Origin: Sulfurimonas sp.
Lineage (GTDB): Bacteria; Campylobacterota; Campylobacteria; Campylobacterales; Sulfurimonadaceae
Reading direction: 5' to 3'
Assembly (NCBI RefSeq): GCF_023229025.1
Contig: NZ_JALOAA010000009.1
Span: forward strand, 1 to 62,185
DNA: 62,185 nucleotides
Translations under genes and position numbers: made by a program
The notes under the pieces: generated by a model
What the model was told of the DNA's origin: nothing
Database searches by the model: none
The model's input: only the letters and a program-made list of their open reading frames with translations
Part shown: positions 44,506-54,100 of the stretch, one piece after another
How the letters are laid out: each line of letters begins with the position of its first letter
Numbering within the stretch: position 1 is the stretch's first letter

Positions 44506-45336
44506 ATGAGTGCAACACTCCAAAAAGACACATGTTATTTTTCGCACGACGCGAACGCAAAAGACGATTATAAATGTATGCTCCTTATCGACCAAATGGG
44601 GCTTGAGGGATACGGCATATTTTGGATATTAATCGAGACTTTGAGAGAGCAAAAAAACTACAAATACCCGCTACAGCTTGTGCCGAGTTTGGCAAGAAAA
44701 TACAACACTACGCAAGCAAAAATGGAAACCGTAATTAACGCTTACGGTTTGTTTGAAATTGATGAGCAAAGCTTCTTTTTTAGTGGCTCTCTTAATCGCC
44801 GTATGAGTTTTTTTGAGCAGAAAAAACAACAACAAATTGAAGCAGGTAAAAAAGGCGTAGCGGCTAAAAAAGCAAAGCAAGCTCAACTTCTTTTAGAGTT
44901 GAGTGATAACGACTCAATTAACCGACCCTTAACCGACCCTCAAGCAATAAAAGAAAAAGAAAAGAAAGAAAAGGAAAGTAAAGAAAATTTTAAATTAAAC
45001 CCTAAACCTAAGAAAGAGGAACAGGAACAGGGCTCATTTGAAAAACCAAAACCAAAAGTAAAACTCAACCTAAGTGATGGAGCCGCAGAGTTTCGCCAAA
45101 AACTCATCAACAGCAAATATGTAGGCACATGCGCAGAAGTGGTAATAGAGGGCGAAAAAGAGTATGTGTTCATAAATGAGCAAGGTCGGCTCTACACCAA
45201 ATCACGAAGTGATAAACAGCTCGTGAGCAGTACTTTGAATGAGATATGGGAACAGTTGCATGAGCTTCATGTCGCAAAATATGGAGCAAAAACAAACCCA
45301 ATTCAAAATCTACAAATCAAAAAATTTGGAGCTTAA
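44506..45336 (+). CDS. DUF4373 (Lin1244/Lin1753-like) protein, possible replication factor
   Basis: This 276-residue protein starts at ATG 44506, which has AGAGGT six bases upstream. The N-terminal half (CYFSHDANAKDDYKCMLLID to GSLNRRM) matches the DUF4373/Lin1244 winged-helix domain found in phage and element replication or replisome-organiser proteins. A strongly basic and acidic low-complexity linker (about 150–195, KEKEKKEKES) follows. The C-terminal domain is of unknown type. A role in starting element replication is an inference. No nuclease or polymerase motif is present. It is followed by the hairpin-rich region 45337–45626. Confidence 0.75.
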   Translation: MSATLQKDTCYFSHDANAKDDYKCMLLIDQMGLEGYGIFWILIETLREQKNYKYPLQLVPSLARKYNTTQAKMETVINAYGLFEIDEQSFFFSGSLNRRMSFFEQKKQQQIEAGKKGVAAKKAKQAQLLLELSDNDSINRPLTDPQAIKEKEKKEKESKENFKLNPKPKKEEQEQGSFEKPKPKVKLNLSDGAAEFRQKLINSKYVGTCAEVVIEGEKEYVFINEQGRLYTKSRSDKQLVSSTLNEIWEQLHELHVAKYGAKTNPIQNLQIKKFGA

Positions 45337-45626
45337 CCGCTCCTCAAATCTTCAATAAAGCCCTATTTTTAGAGTTTTATCGAGGGTTTAAAACCTCGTG
45401 TTCAATTTACTTAACCGTTCTCTTCCACGACTATGGAGAACGCAAACGCGCAGGATTGCGTCTTTGATGTCAATGATAATCAAAATGGTAAGGCAGGAGT
45501 GCACTTTCTCCTTTTGCCTTGGTCAGATATGGCTTGATGGGTTTTGATGAGTTTTAAGTGCCTTTACGTGACGATTTTTAACTAATTGGTTTCAATCGTT
45601 ACTTTTTAAAAAAGGAAAAACAAAAA
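45337..45626. other. hairpin-rich intergenic region
   Basis: No gene was found in these 290 bases. They contain CGAGG/CCTCG around 45381–45398, a hairpin at 45416–45442 (CGTTCTC/GAGAACG, loop TTCCACGAC…), ACGCAA/TTGCGT near 45440–45465, and a nested hairpin at 45490–45520 (AAGGCA with TGCCTT, inner GGAG with CTCC). The density is higher than in other gaps. It could be a single-strand origin, an untranslated leader or an ncRNA. None is proven. Confidence 0.5.
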
Positions 45627-45851
45627 ATGAAAACAGTAATTTTATATTTCTTAGTAGTGGCAAATATGCTGCTTGTAGTTGGTTTGGGCTATATCGTGAG
45701 AGATGGAAACCTCGCATTTTCGCAAAAATTGGCAGGTTTAGAAAAAAAAGTAAATGCGTGGACTCCTCTAAAATACGAGGATTCGGACATCATAGAGCTT
45801 GATATAAATAAACTTGAAGAGCTCAAAAAATTAGGAGTAAGAGATGAGTAA
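45627..45851 (+). CDS. small membrane-anchored protein (74 aa)
   Basis: No family was recognised. An N-terminal hydrophobic helix (VILYFLVVANMLLVVGLGYIV) acts as a signal anchor. A polar tail with acidic segments (EDSDIIELDINKLEELKK) probably lies on the outer face. AAAAAAGGAAAAAC precedes the ATG. It overlaps the next gene by 8 bases and heads the membrane-protein operon of the element. A mating-channel or entry-exclusion role would fit the context but cannot be shown. Confidence 0.7.
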   Translation: MKTVILYFLVVANMLLVVGLGYIVRDGNLAFSQKLAGLEKKVNAWTPLKYEDSDIIELDINKLEELKKLGVRDE

Positions 45852-46533
45852 ACATATAGCAAAAATCAATCGTGTGCCGTATCTACTATGGTTCAATATC
45901 CCCACAATCGTGGAAGTTGATTGGCAACGTGGTTGGATTCATAACGATTTTGGAACAAAAAGCAAGATAGTGAAAGTCAACAAGTGGCTTGTTTTTGTAA
46001 TGAAGTACTTACCTTTGCTCTTACTTCTCTTAATCGGGGGCAATGCCCCACAAGACGCGCTAGAAGTGGCTCTTTTTGCGCTAGGTGGCATTATAACATA
46101 TCTTAGTATATGGGTGTTTACTGAAAAGCCAGATTGGTTTAAATTGTACGTCGTTGCCCTCTGTTTTGGGGGCTTGTGGTTGCTATTGCAATCGGAAATC
46201 AAAGAGATTGGTTTTTGGATTGATAGAACTTTACTCTTTGCGACAGAGGCTCTTATCCTCGGTTTTGTGATTCACGAAATAGTGACGGGCAAGTGGGATA
46301 AATACTACATGTTGAAGCATGTATCGAGCGACATTACGCTAAAGAGTGAGAGAAAGTCAAAGCCGCTTTTAAAAATCGGAAATAAAGAGCTTTTAAACAT
46401 AAAGACAGGCGTTGATTATATCAAAACAGTCCGTGTCGCGGGCTTCTATGCAATGATTGATGATGAGATAATCGTCGAAGAAAAGGAGGATGAAGATGAA
46501 GATAATAATTGGCGTTTTGGCTCTGATATTTAG
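45844..46533 (+). CDS. polytopic membrane protein of unknown function (229 aa)
   Basis: No known family was recognised. The protein has an N-terminal soluble segment (about 1–45) and four hydrophobic helices: FVMKYLPLLLLLLIGG, VALFALGGIITYLSIWVF, WFKLYVVALCFGGLWLLL and TLLFATEALILGFVIHEIV. A charged C-terminal domain ends in an acidic EEKEDEDEDNN tail. It overlaps the preceding gene by 8 bases and the large polytopic gene by 38 bases. This suggests coupled translation and a shared complex in the inner membrane. A conjugation or entry-exclusion accessory is possible. Confidence 0.7.
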   Translation: MSKHIAKINRVPYLLWFNIPTIVEVDWQRGWIHNDFGTKSKIVKVNKWLVFVMKYLPLLLLLLIGGNAPQDALEVALFALGGIITYLSIWVFTEKPDWFKLYVVALCFGGLWLLLQSEIKEIGFWIDRTLLFATEALILGFVIHEIVTGKWDKYYMLKHVSSDITLKSERKSKPLLKIGNKELLNIKTGVDYIKTVRVAGFYAMIDDEIIVEEKEDEDEDNNWRFGSDI

Positions 46534-48841
46534 TGTTTTTGCAGATTCTAATACTACTAAAACTCACAAATACCTATTAGATAAACAACCAGAGTACACC
46601 CAAAAATTCACTTGTCCAGCGGTAAAAGAGGGCTACTCTACGAGAATATACAGTGTCGATTACTGGTCGGGAACGACAACATGCCTAATCTACGACCACA
46701 AAGGTCTACTCAATAAAGTTCAGCGAGCAAACCCGCTTCTTATGGGAAAAATGCAAGAGAGCTTGAAAAAAATAAAGGATGATGCAATCATCCCTAAAAC
46801 GCGTGACAACGGCGTGGATAGATATAAATCGATAAAAAATATCCGAGAAAACTATCTACAAAACTACACGAGCGATTCGGGCGGATATCTCAATCTTCCT
46901 AGTTTTCTTATCGCAGGTCTAACGCTTGACAACAAGGTTATTGACATCCCTTTGACCGTTTCGACAAATACCGTTAAGTTGCAGAGCGGCTATACGCTCT
47001 ATCCAAACTCTTATATCAACTATGATGTAGAGAACGAGTCTCATAATTTGTTCATGGGTACTATGTATCGAATCGGAAACGGGCTCGCGGGATTAGTTGG
47101 TTGGGATGCAGGGTTTGGCGAAAAAGTTTATACAAAGCTCGCCGAGGAAGATGTAAGCATTTTTTCATCGACAAAGGAAATGTTAACAAACATTATTATT
47201 TTCATCATTCAATTTCTCGAACGCTACAACCCCACAATGTTGGAGATTAAAACTTTCTTATTATTCACAATAGTCCCGGTAACCACGCTTTTTCTAGTCA
47301 CTTCCAAAGCTACTAAAAAGCTCTCAAAAAAGGTGCAGGATAAAGAGGATGTATGGGAGAGAGCCGTTGTGTCTGGCATTGCTTTATTCTGTTTCTATTT
47401 TACAACGAATACCGTCAAAATTGACGATGAAAGCACTATTAATCAAGTTAATTACCAAAATTGGTATCGTGAAATATTAAGAAGCGGTTCAGGCTTTGCA
47501 GACAGTGTCGGAGAGGCGGCACTTGATGCTTTTATTCTTTATAAAACGCGTGATGTCGGAATTGTAGGCGAAAACTTAAAGCGAGACCTCGTGATTCAGA
47601 AGAAAATGCTAGAAGAGGAGAATAAATTCCTATCCGCTAGCTTGCAAAATGGGTGTTATGATTCTTACAATTTGGAAGAAGTGCGAAATTATGTAAATTT
47701 TCACACTTCTCTGAATTTGCCGTTTCCACCCAGCGAGACGATAAGGTCGAAAGATGGTTCAGTCGTAAATTGGTATTCTGAAAACTTCTTAAAAACCTCA
47801 AACCCCTCCGTCTCAATTTCTGGATGCGCCGTTATGTATAAACGCGAGAAAGAGAATAAAGAGCTTCTTAAAGAAATTGATATGAAGATGCACGAGGTCG
47901 CAGACGCCACGAATGACAGAACAATCAATGAACAGATGGAGCATTTGGCGAAAATGCAATATAGGAATTTCGGAGAGCTCGGTTGGATTGCAACTCCTAT
48001 GATAGCGACTACGGACGCAGTGATGAAACAGCTTGACCATATTAACAATCAAGCTGAAAAGCTCAATAGACAAGCTATCGCTCGTGATAGAGAGCTCGCG
48101 GGAGCTACGCCAGAGAGTAACGCAAACATTCCCTCGTCACTCGACGATGACCTGCTGAAAAACGTTCCATACGTGCTGATTCCAGGATTCAGCTCAATCA
48201 AAAACGAGATATCAGGATTCTTTCAAAAAATCCCATCTCTACCAGATAGTGGATTCTTTAAGAATTTTGCCAAATTTCAGAGCCTCGGACTAGATATCGT
48301 AGCTTATTTTTGGACGCTCTCGATTATCAAATTCGGCGTAGCGATGTTCCCGTTTGTGATGCTTTTAACAGCTTCACTTCTAGTTATCGGTTTTTGGGCT
48401 ATATCGGTGCTTCTTTATTACATGGTTACACCGTTTTTGGTCGCTTTTGCGATGGCTTCACAGCAGGGAGAGGTTATTAAAAAGTTTTTAAAAACAGGCG
48501 TTTTCCTTGCTTTTAAGCCTCTTATGCTCGTTATTTCAATCGTCATAGCAATTTTTGCAACGGAATTTCTAGGAAATCTTAATAACTTGCTCATTGATTG
48601 GAACTTCGACAATCTCAAATTCCTTTTCACAAAGGTTGATACAGAGTTGATGTACTTAATGATTTTAAAAGAGTTCTTACATATCGTAAACAGCATTGTA
48701 ATCGCGTTCTTAGCGTTTTATTTGGTTTTTAACGGCTCTGACATGATATTAAATTTGATAGGCTTAAAAGATGTGAGCGTCGATGTGCAGACAAGCGTTG
48801 GCGACAAGATTGATAACAAATCTTCTAAATACTCTACGTAA
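46496..48841 (+). CDS. large polytopic conjugation-type membrane protein (TraG-N/DotA/VirB6-like layout)
   Basis: A 781-residue protein. ATG 46496 is preferred because AAGGAGG ends six bases before it. An upstream ATG at 46490 directly abuts that site. The N-terminus IIIGVLALIFSVFADS is a signal-like helix. A long extracytoplasmic domain with Cys residues runs from about 20 to 230. The hydrophobic segments are TFLLFTIVPVTTLFLVTS, SGIALFCFYF and a C-terminal cluster from about 600 to 755 (FWTLSIIKFGVAMFPFVMLL, LLVIGFWAISVLLYYMV). The layout resembles TraG-N, DotA/TraY or TrbL/VirB6 proteins of type IV secretion, but no family motif was certain. No VirB4 partner is encoded. Confidence 0.7.
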   Translation: MKIIIGVLALIFSVFADSNTTKTHKYLLDKQPEYTQKFTCPAVKEGYSTRIYSVDYWSGTTTCLIYDHKGLLNKVQRANPLLMGKMQESLKKIKDDAIIPKTRDNGVDRYKSIKNIRENYLQNYTSDSGGYLNLPSFLIAGLTLDNKVIDIPLTVSTNTVKLQSGYTLYPNSYINYDVENESHNLFMGTMYRIGNGLAGLVGWDAGFGEKVYTKLAEEDVSIFSSTKEMLTNIIIFIIQFLERYNPTMLEIKTFLLFTIVPVTTLFLVTSKATKKLSKKVQDKEDVWERAVVSGIALFCFYFTTNTVKIDDESTINQVNYQNWYREILRSGSGFADSVGEAALDAFILYKTRDVGIVGENLKRDLVIQKKMLEEENKFLSASLQNGCYDSYNLEEVRNYVNFHTSLNLPFPPSETIRSKDGSVVNWYSENFLKTSNPSVSISGCAVMYKREKENKELLKEIDMKMHEVADATNDRTINEQMEHLAKMQYRNFGELGWIATPMIATTDAVMKQLDHINNQAEKLNRQAIARDRELAGATPESNANIPSSLDDDLLKNVPYVLIPGFSSIKNEISGFFQKIPSLPDSGFFKNFAKFQSLGLDIVAYFWTLSIIKFGVAMFPFVMLLTASLLVIGFWAISVLLYYMVTPFLVAFAMASQQGEVIKKFLKTGVFLAFKPLMLVISIVIAIFATEFLGNLNNLLIDWNFDNLKFLFTKVDTELMYLMILKEFLHIVNSIVIAFLAFYLVFNGSDMILNLIGLKDVSVDVQTSVGDKIDNKSSKYST

Positions 48842-48854
48842 AAGGAACGAGAAG

Positions 48855-49052
48855 ATGCAGAGATACAAGATGAAAGATTGTAAAAAACTAGAGAGATATT
48901 TCAACTCTCTGGTTAAAAAGTATGACAGTTTTGAGAGCAAAGCGGTTTTAACCTACCGCGATGCAGAACAGATAGAGGAGCTAGAGAGCATGATAAATAA
49001 GCTCTCTCGCTTTTTTCAAACTACTACCAAAAAGGAAATAAAAACATGTTAA
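48855..49052 (+). CDS. small helical protein (65 aa)
   Basis: No family was recognised. The start is ATG 48855, with AAGGA eight bases upstream. The product is basic and helical (KMKDCKKLERYFNSLVKKYDSF), then mixed helix (YRDAEQIEELESMINKLSRFF), with no membrane segment. It overlaps the HTH gene that follows by 7 bases, so the two are translated together. It might be a DNA-binding partner, but this is only suggested by the basic charge. Confidence 0.6.
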   Translation: MQRYKMKDCKKLERYFNSLVKKYDSFESKAVLTYRDAEQIEELESMINKLSRFFQTTTKKEIKTC

Positions 49053-49300
49053 ACAACGTAAATGATATTACACGCGGTGCGGTAGCGGTTCTAATCGCTC
49101 ATATACAACCACAAGAGAAAGAGGGCTTGACAGTTAATCAAGTTGCTCAAATGCTAGGTATAAGCGTCTTACAATTAAATCTTATGAGACACAACAATGA
49201 AGAACCTCAATTTTACAAGGAGGACGGCAAAATCTTATATAAACCCTCTAGTATCAGAGCATTTATTCAAGCAAACACAAAGGAAAGAAAGGCATGTTAG
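49046..49300 (+). CDS. helix-turn-helix protein, AlpA/MerR-like
   Basis: An 84-residue protein. EGLTVNQVAQMLGISVLQLNL is a clear helix-turn-helix (xxLGIS turn). A wing-like segment (PQFYKEDGKILYKPSSIRAFI) follows, matching small regulators related to the 44147 protein. It is sandwiched between the 65-residue helical protein and the coiled-coil protein with small overlaps. It may regulate the parA–relaxase operon or control excision. The binding site is not identified. Confidence 0.75.
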   Translation: MLNNVNDITRGAVAVLIAHIQPQEKEGLTVNQVAQMLGISVLQLNLMRHNNEEPQFYKEDGKILYKPSSIRAFIQANTKERKAC

Positions 49301-49848
49301 ATAAAGAAACAAAAGCCGCTCTTGAAGAGATTACGGTCGCGGTGTCGATGCTCGAAAAATCGACCGCAGTTTTTCAAGAGGTAAACGAAAAGCTAGAGTA
49401 TCTTCCAAAAGCTCAACAAGAGCTAATGGGATTTAGAAAAGAGCTTCAAAATCTCAAAAATGAGACGGCGGCAGAGCTTAAGAAACAGATAAACACCGCA
49501 GAGCTTGAAAAAATCTCTTTGCAGGCAGTTAAAACACTTGATTACCTTGCAGACGAGACAATACCCGCCCTTCAAAAAGCGGCAGAGGAGCAGAAAAAGG
49601 CAAGGAAGAGCGGAGGATTTAAAACGCTTTTTATCGGGCTAGTGATAGGCGGCGCGGCGACCTTTGGTTATATGTCGCACTTCCTCTTTAAAATGGAAAA
49701 AAACCTTACACCGTTTGTAATCCAATACTACGAAGATGTAAACCAAAAAATCATCGGCATACCAAACACAATGTTTCATAAGCAAGATAAGAATCATGCT
49801 TATTTCAAGATAGACAAAAATACAAACAATCAGAAAGGTTCAAAATGA
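49294..49848 (+). CDS. coiled-coil protein with membrane helix (184 aa)
   Basis: No family was recognised. Residues 1 to about 105 form a charged coiled coil (AALEEITVAVSMLEKSTAVF, then AQQELMGFRKELQNLKNE). One membrane helix follows (GFKTLFIGLVIGGAATFGYM, about 108–127) and a polar tail rich in Asn and Lys. It overlaps parA by 4 bases (ATGA). The coiled-coil/helix layout is similar to mobilisation accessory proteins (MobB/TraM-like) that link a relaxosome to the membrane, but this is an inference. Confidence 0.7.
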   Translation: MLDKETKAALEEITVAVSMLEKSTAVFQEVNEKLEYLPKAQQELMGFRKELQNLKNETAAELKKQINTAELEKISLQAVKTLDYLADETIPALQKAAEEQKKARKSGGFKTLFIGLVIGGAATFGYMSHFLFKMEKNLTPFVIQYYEDVNQKIIGIPNTMFHKQDKNHAYFKIDKNTNNQKGSK

Positions 49849-50618
49849 AAAAGAATATCGTATTAATCAATACTAAAGGCGGTGTAGGAAAAACGACTCT
49901 TGGTTGGCACTTGATGCCTTTTTTACTGCAAGATAGAGATTTTCAAATCGTTGAAATAGACGATAACAACAATACATCTCTTGCATTTGGAAACTCGGAA
50001 CTTTTGAGAAACAAAGTTGTATCCTGTAACATCTCAAAGGGTACGGAGAAGCTAGAGGAATTGGTTGTTGAGAACATGATTGAAGCGGATAAAATCACTA
50101 TTATTGACAGCGGAGGAGGGAACGACAGCAGGGCGGTTTTAAACTCGATGTTGTCTCAAAACTTGACGGAAGATACTCTTTTTGTGATTCCATATCTCGC
50201 GGATTTTTCACAGTTAAAAAACCTCTTTGAGACGGTTGAGCTTGTCAAAGATTTTGACTTTATTGTGGTGCTAAATAACTATATCGGTATCGAGAATGAG
50301 GATGAGATGTTTAGAATAGGCAACGAAGAGTTCGATATTCCAAATATTGAAAAAGTCTTCAAAGATAAATTCTTCATAGTTAAGAGAAGTAATCTTTTCT
50401 CTTTCGCTACAAGCATACACAAACAAACCATTTATGATTTTGCGAAAACAGCATTTGATTATAGCCGCAGTGAGATGCTGGAATATGCCAAAGAGGTAAC
50501 AGGTGCGAATAAAGAAAAAATGACACAGATGTATCGTAGTTGGAAAATCTCGGACAATGCAAAAGATTATTTGGAGAGCAAAGAGATAGAAAAACTAAGA
50601 GATAGAATTTTGAAGTAA
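49845..50618 (+). CDS. ParA-like partition ATPase
   Basis: A 257-residue P-loop ATPase. The deviant Walker A KGGVGKTT (residues 11–18, signature lysine K11) is followed by IDDNNN (Walker A') and TIIDSGGGND (Walker B region). ParA proteins bind DNA non-specifically and move plasmids or complexes. It is shorter than some ParA, with no N-terminal HTH, so it is like small type Ib ParA. It lies 10 bases before a small basic HTH protein and just upstream of a repeat array, the usual partition operon layout. Confidence 0.88.
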   Translation: MKKNIVLINTKGGVGKTTLGWHLMPFLLQDRDFQIVEIDDNNNTSLAFGNSELLRNKVVSCNISKGTEKLEELVVENMIEADKITIIDSGGGNDSRAVLNSMLSQNLTEDTLFVIPYLADFSQLKNLFETVELVKDFDFIVVLNNYIGIENEDEMFRIGNEEFDIPNIEKVFKDKFFIVKRSNLFSFATSIHKQTIYDFAKTAFDYSRSEMLEYAKEVTGANKEKMTQMYRSWKISDNAKDYLESKEIEKLRDRILK

Positions 50619-50628
50619 AGGGTATGTT

Positions 50629-50919
50629 ATGGGTAAACTTGAAAAATGGCTTGAGAAAAATAAACCACTCAAGAGAAAAAGTAATCTGTTTGAATACCAA
50701 AATGAGATAACTAGGCTCAATGAGCTTGGTTATACTCAAAACCAAATAGCAGAGTATTTGAAAGAAGTGTGCCAGACGGAAACTACACAACAAAATCTAT
50801 CAAGATTTTTGAAAGAACCGAAAAAAGAACCGATGAAAGTTGTTAAAGAATCTCACAAAGTGGTAGAAGAAAAAGCAAAAAATAGTGATTTAGACAACTA
50901 TTTTGCGAAGTATAAGTGA
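50629..50919 (+). CDS. small DNA-binding protein, possible ParB-like partner
   Basis: A 96-residue basic protein. The central segment ITRLNELGYTQNQIAEYLKE looks like a helix-turn-helix that resembles resolvase or replication-control domains. A lysine-rich second half (KEPKKEPMKVVKESHKVV) forms a disordered tail. It follows ParA in the order expected for a centromere-binding protein of a small partition operon. Its stop is immediately before the repeat array 50920–51054, which may be its target. No known ParB/RHH domain was recognised. Confidence 0.65.
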   Translation: MGKLEKWLEKNKPLKRKSNLFEYQNEITRLNELGYTQNQIAEYLKEVCQTETTQQNLSRFLKEPKKEPMKVVKESHKVVEEKAKNSDLDNYFAKYK

Positions 50920-51054
50920 AAAGTAGTTTACAACTACTTTACACACAAATACGCATATATACAACGCTTTTACCACGTTTACTACTACTTCACGCATTTT
51001 ACAACGCGTTTACCACTTTTACAACTCTCATACAACTACTTTACGCACAAATAC
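50920..51054. repeat. iterated repeat array (candidate centromere or origin)
   Basis: A palindrome (AAAGTAGTT-TAC-AACTACTTT) spans 50920–50940. A 24-bp unit with core TACAACTACTTTAC occurs at 50929–50952 and 51031–51054 (one mismatch). A 23-bp unit with core TACAACGC occurs at 50960–50982 and 51000–51022 (two mismatches). A partial unit lies between them. The array sits between the ParA/HTH genes and the relaxase. It could be a centromere, replication origin or oriT. Confidence 0.65.
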
Positions 51055-51160
51055 AATGAATAGAGTTACCACACCCCACGCCCATTCGATAGCGGGGTTA
51101 ATAAAACAATCAAAACATCTATCGTTTTTCTAAAAAATCATCAAAAAGGAGGAAATCAAC

Positions 51161-54100
51161 ATGATGTCAATTTCAAAATGGCAATCGGCAAGTCAAGCAG
51201 AAAATTACTTTCAACAAGACCTCGACTATTACCAAAAAAATCAAGAGCTTGGAGAATGGTTCATCAATGGAGAAATGGCAGAGAGATATTTAAATATTGA
51301 ACATAAATCGGCTATAACCAAAGATAGCTATCAAGATTTTTCAGACCTTATCAATCAAAATCTCAAGGGCAATGCAACAGGAGAACAAAGAGCAGGGTTT
51401 GATATTACATTTTCGCCTAGCAAGAGCGTCGATGTAATCTACACGGTGGCAGATGAGGATATGAAGAGAGATATTCTCAAAGCTCAAGACAGAGCGGTTA
51501 ATGTTGCACTTAATAGAGCAAGTCAATATATAACCTACAGAATGAGAACTGAAAACGGCAGAGAGCATTTTCAAAACAACGGACTTGCAATCGCTAAGTT
51601 TCAACACTTGAGCAACCGCAACGAAGAAGTAAAAATACATACTCACTGTTTTATTGCAAATCAGACCGTTAACTCAAAAGGTGAACTTGTATCAATCGAC
51701 AATAAGCAGCTCTACGATAACCAAAAGCTTATCACGCAAATCTATCATCAAGTACTCTTCCAAGAGTTGCAAAAGCTAGGTTTTGGGAGCGAGGTTTTGG
51801 ATATCCAAAAAGACATCATTGAAATCAAGGGTGTATCGAAAGAAGCAAAACAGGCTATCTCTACAAGAACGCTACAGATTGAAGAGTGGCTTGTCGAAAA
51901 CAGAGCCGAACTGATGGAAAAATATCCGAACGCAAACGAAAGTCAGCTCCGCCAAATCGCAACGCTTGAAACCAGAAACCAGAAAGAGACTCATAGCTAT
52001 AGTGAACTCTCGCAGATAGAGCAAAAAAACAGAGAGCTTGTAGAAGCGACAGGATTCACTCAAGAATCAATCGCATCTTTACAAAATGCAAAGAGCGAAG
52101 AGCAAAAGAGTTTAAACATAAAAGAGCTTATTGAAAAAGCCGCCGCGATTGTGACAGAACAGGAATCTACTTTTACGAAAGAAGAACTACTCTCAAAAGC
52201 AATCAAGCTTAATGCCATTCAAGGTTATACGTTTGATTTATTGGAGCTTGAGGTAGCGATTATGATAAAATCTGAAATCATAGAGATTGATAAAAATGTC
52301 TATTCAACTCAAGAAATGATAGATATAGAGCAGTCACTACTAAGCTATGCAAAGGATAACCAAAACACCAAAGAAGCTGAAACTACCAAAGAGCAGGCAG
52401 AGCAGTTTTTAAATAAAAAATACTCTGGCATGACTGCAGGACAAAAAGCGGCTTTTACACATCTCTTGACTTCTCAAGATGGAGTTAGCGGCATCTTTGG
52501 AGATGCGGGAACAGGTAAAACCTATATGCTAAAAGCAGTTAAAGAGTTTCAAGATATGCAGGGCAAAGATAACCTTATCGGACTTGCACCCACGAACAAG
52601 GCGGCGGGAGAGATAAGCAAAGAGAGCGGTATCAAAGGACAAACCATTGATAGCTTCATTATTCAAAAAGAACACTTGCAAAACCAAATCATCATAGTGG
52701 ACGAAGCCTCAATGCTTGATAGCAGGAAGATGAAACAGCTTGTATCCATCGCGGCGGTTACAAACTCTAAGCTTGTATTAATGGGGGATACTAAGCAATT
52801 TACATCAATAGGCGCGGGAGCTATATTTGAGCAATTAAGCTCACGAGGAGCAATAAAGACAGCTATCATGGATGAATCCATGCGCGCTAAAACCGAAGAG
52901 ATGCGAGAGCTATATAAGCTTACTAAAGAGCAAAAGACCGATACCGTCTTAGACATTTTAGAGAAAAAAGAGCAGTTTAAAACTATTGAAGAGAACAGCT
53001 ATAAAGAGGTCGTGAATGAGTACCTTGAAAACAAGGATGATACTCTGCTTTTGGTTATGAAAAATGATACCCGCAAAGAGTTAAACGAACTTATACGCGA
53101 AGAGCTTAAAGCATCGAATCAACTATCAAACCACTCATCAATGGTTATTCAAGAGAAACAGCAGTTAGACAGCATATCAGCTCATTATCACAGCAGTTAT
53201 ATAGTTGGCGATAGTGTGCAGATTATGGAATCGTATAAAGGAGGCTTTAAGAGCGGAACAGAAGCTGTTATAACAGTTGTCAACGAAGAGAATAACAGTG
53301 TCACACTTCAAGATAAAAACGGTAAGAGCAAAGAGATAAGCTTATCGGAGCATGGCGACAAACTCTCTCTCTTTAAAAAAGCACACAAAGAGTTCTCGCA
53401 TGGAGATAAGATAATCTTTACCAAAAAAGATAAATCGTTAGGGTTAAACAACGGAGATATTGCAACAGTTAAAGATATAAAAGATGGGATTATAACTGTT
53501 GATGTCAACAGCAAACGCGAGATAAAAATCAATACAAAGGAGTATAACTATATTGACCACGCATACGCAATCACTAATCACAAAGCCCAAGGGCAAACAA
53601 GCGAAAGAGCTATATTTGTAGGCGATAGCCGCCTATCAAACCAAAACGCTCTCTATGTAGCTATAACGAGAGCAAAAACGCATATAAGCATCTTCACACA
53701 AGACAAAGAGCAGTTCAGAGATGCGGTGTCGCAAAGACAGCGCAAGAGAACAACATTAGACTACATCAAATTAAATCAGGAGTTAAAACAACATGGAAGA
53801 GCTAGAGAAATTATTAACCACATTGTTAGAGGCGCAGCAAGCAAACTTAGAGGTATCACATCAGATATTAGGGATTCTATCCAAAGAACCAGAGGGCGAG
53901 AGCAAGTTATCGCAGACGCTAGACGAGATATTGGAGAGCTTACAAAAAATCGAACAAAAGTTGAGTTGATGCTTAATAGCATGAAAAAGAGTATTGATAA
54001 AGTTGAGAACTATATCGATACCAAATTTACAAAAATACAAACAGAGGAAGAAGAGATGTTAAGACAAAACCAAAACACTAGACCTAATCAAAAGGCAGAG

